Assembly: GCA_016196905.1 (NCBI GenBank)
Contig: JACPWV010000130.1
Location: 1 to 5,904 of the forward strand
DNA from: Chloroflexota bacterium
Lineage (GTDB): Bacteria; Chloroflexota; Anaerolineae; UBA7937; JACPPX01
Length of the DNA: 5,904 bases
Direction: 5' to 3'
The translations under genes and the position numbers were made by a program. Position 1 is the stretch's first letter. Every line of letters begins with the position of its first letter. Below, piece after piece: positions 5,171-5,904 of the stretch. Below the pieces are notes generated by a model. It did not search any database and had not been told where the DNA came from. It saw nothing but the letters and a program-made list of their open reading frames with translations.

Positions 5171-5904
5171 ATGCGGTTCGATAGATATCGCCCTTTTCTG
5201 GCAGGCCTCATCGGCCTCCTCTTGTTGGCTGCTTGTGCAGGCGGAAGGCCGGCGCCCACCCCCACGCCCACCAAGACGCCGCAGCCGGTAGCTACTCCCA
5301 CACCCACACCCGACCCCAACCGTTGCCCTCTGACTGGACAGCGTCTCCACAACCCCGGCCTGGCGCAGAGGCGTCCCCTCATCGTGAAGATCGGGAACGA
5401 CACCCGATCCCGGCCCCAATCCGGACTGCACAAAGCGGACCTGGTGGTGGAGCACCTGGCCGAGGGCGGGATCACCCGCCTGGACGCCGTCTACCTGTGC
5501 CAGGATTTCGAAGCGATCGGCCCGGTGCGCAGCGCGCGGCTCATCGACATCTGGCTGGCCTACATATTCGACGGCATCCTGGTTCATGTGGGGTCCAGCC
5601 CCGGGGTACATTACATCCTCATCGATGAGACCAACTTCCCTCGCGTGGACGATCGGCCCGAAGATGGCGATCCCCCGACCCTAGTCTGTACCACTGAGCC
5701 ACCCTGCTTCTATCTCGATCCCGCTCGACAACGCCCATACAGCACCTTCACCCGAACTAGCGCCCTCTGGAGGAATGCCGAGGAACGGGGATGGCAGCAT
5801 TCGATGCAGGTCCCGCCCTTACTTTTCGGGGAGCTGGATTTTGAGACGCCGCGTGAGGAAAAAGGGGTGGTAACTATTCGTTACTTCTTCAACAATATCG
5901 TGCG
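5171..5904 (+). CDS. DUF3048 (YerB-like) lipoprotein, 3' end outside window
   Basis: The first 244 residues of a lipoprotein of the DUF3048 family, named from Bacillus subtilis YerB, whose biochemical role is not established. Residues 1-21 are a signal peptide (n-region MRFDRYR, core FLAGLIGLLLLAA) with a good lipobox LAAC and Cys22 as the lipidated residue. A Thr/Pro linker follows (about 27-49). The family core then opens with CPLTG (52-56), RRPLIVKIGND (67-77), RPQSG (81-85), the signature HLAEGGITRLDAVY (95-108) and GPVRSAR (117-123). Family members run to roughly 330-380 residues from memory, so about 100 residues and the C-terminal subdomain lie beyond the edge. Extra cysteines at 52, 110, 173 and 179 could form disulfides. 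In-frame ATGs at 5075, 5087 and 5093 are possible starts, but 5171 gives a canonical signal peptide and lies just downstream of the -10, which the longer versions would have to span. Confidence 0.9.
   Translation, partial: MRFDRYRPFLAGLIGLLLLAACAGGRPAPTPTPTKTPQPVATPTPTPDPNRCPLTGQRLHNPGLAQRRPLIVKIGNDTRSRPQSGLHKADLVVEHLAEGGITRLDAVYLCQDFEAIGPVRSARLIDIWLAYIFDGILVHVGSSPGVHYILIDETNFPRVDDRPEDGDPPTLVCTTEPPCFYLDPARQRPYSTFTRTSALWRNAEERGWQHSMQVPPLLFGELDFETPREEKGVVTIRYFFNNIV

Noticed and set aside
4658..5611. A 317-residue open frame on the minus strand across the DUF2723/DUF3048 junction
   Set aside because: It lies antisense to two well-supported genes and has no recognisable domain, signal peptide or hydrophobic pattern. 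Long antisense frames are expected in GC-rich coding DNA.
1..5904. CRISPR array, insertion sequence, riboswitch or toxin-antitoxin module
   Set aside because: I found no regularly spaced repeats, terminal inverted repeats with a transposase, riboswitch-like conserved leader or paired small genes.

Overview
The window reads as ordinary chromosomal DNA from a GC-rich bacterium, most likely Chloroflexota (Anaerolineae or a relative). This is an inference from gene content: a very large DUF2723 GT-C membrane glycosyltransferase with C-terminal beta-sandwich modules, a DUF3048 (YerB-like) lipoprotein with a Thr/Pro linker, and a PPC-domain lipoprotein. All genes are on the + strand. There is no sign of phage, insertion sequence or CRISPR.

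Layout. (1) 3-1792: two exported lipoproteins spaced like an operon. The first is cut by the left edge and carries a PPC domain plus a concanavalin-A/LamG-like beta-sandwich. The second carries only the beta-sandwich and is a clear paralogue of the first gene's C-terminal half. The unit ends at a perfect 26-nt GC-rich palindrome (1817-1842). (2) 1871-2029: a complete tRNA transcription unit, with a consensus -35/-10 promoter, tRNA-Leu(GAG) and a textbook hairpin plus T5 terminator. (3) 2032-5008: a 978-residue DUF2723 protein with an extended -10 promoter placed so that its transcript is nearly leaderless. (4) 5009-5170: a 162-nt spacer with nested inverted repeats and a second extended -10 that closely matches the first. 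(5) 5171-5904: a DUF3048 lipoprotein cut by the right edge.

How the genes may work together. All four proteins act at or outside the cytoplasmic membrane. The DUF2723 protein is expected to move sugar from a lipid-linked donor to an acceptor on the outer face. The three lipoproteins are surface-anchored, and two have Thr/Pro/Ser-rich linkers of the kind that bacterial O-glycosylation modifies. A functional link is only a hypothesis, because the three protein units have separate transcription signals. I see no convincing undescribed multi-gene system. The points most worth a second look are the shared extended -10/short-leader architecture, the tandem lipoprotein paralogues, the nine-G tract in the first gene, and the beta-sandwich repeats of the DUF2723 protein.
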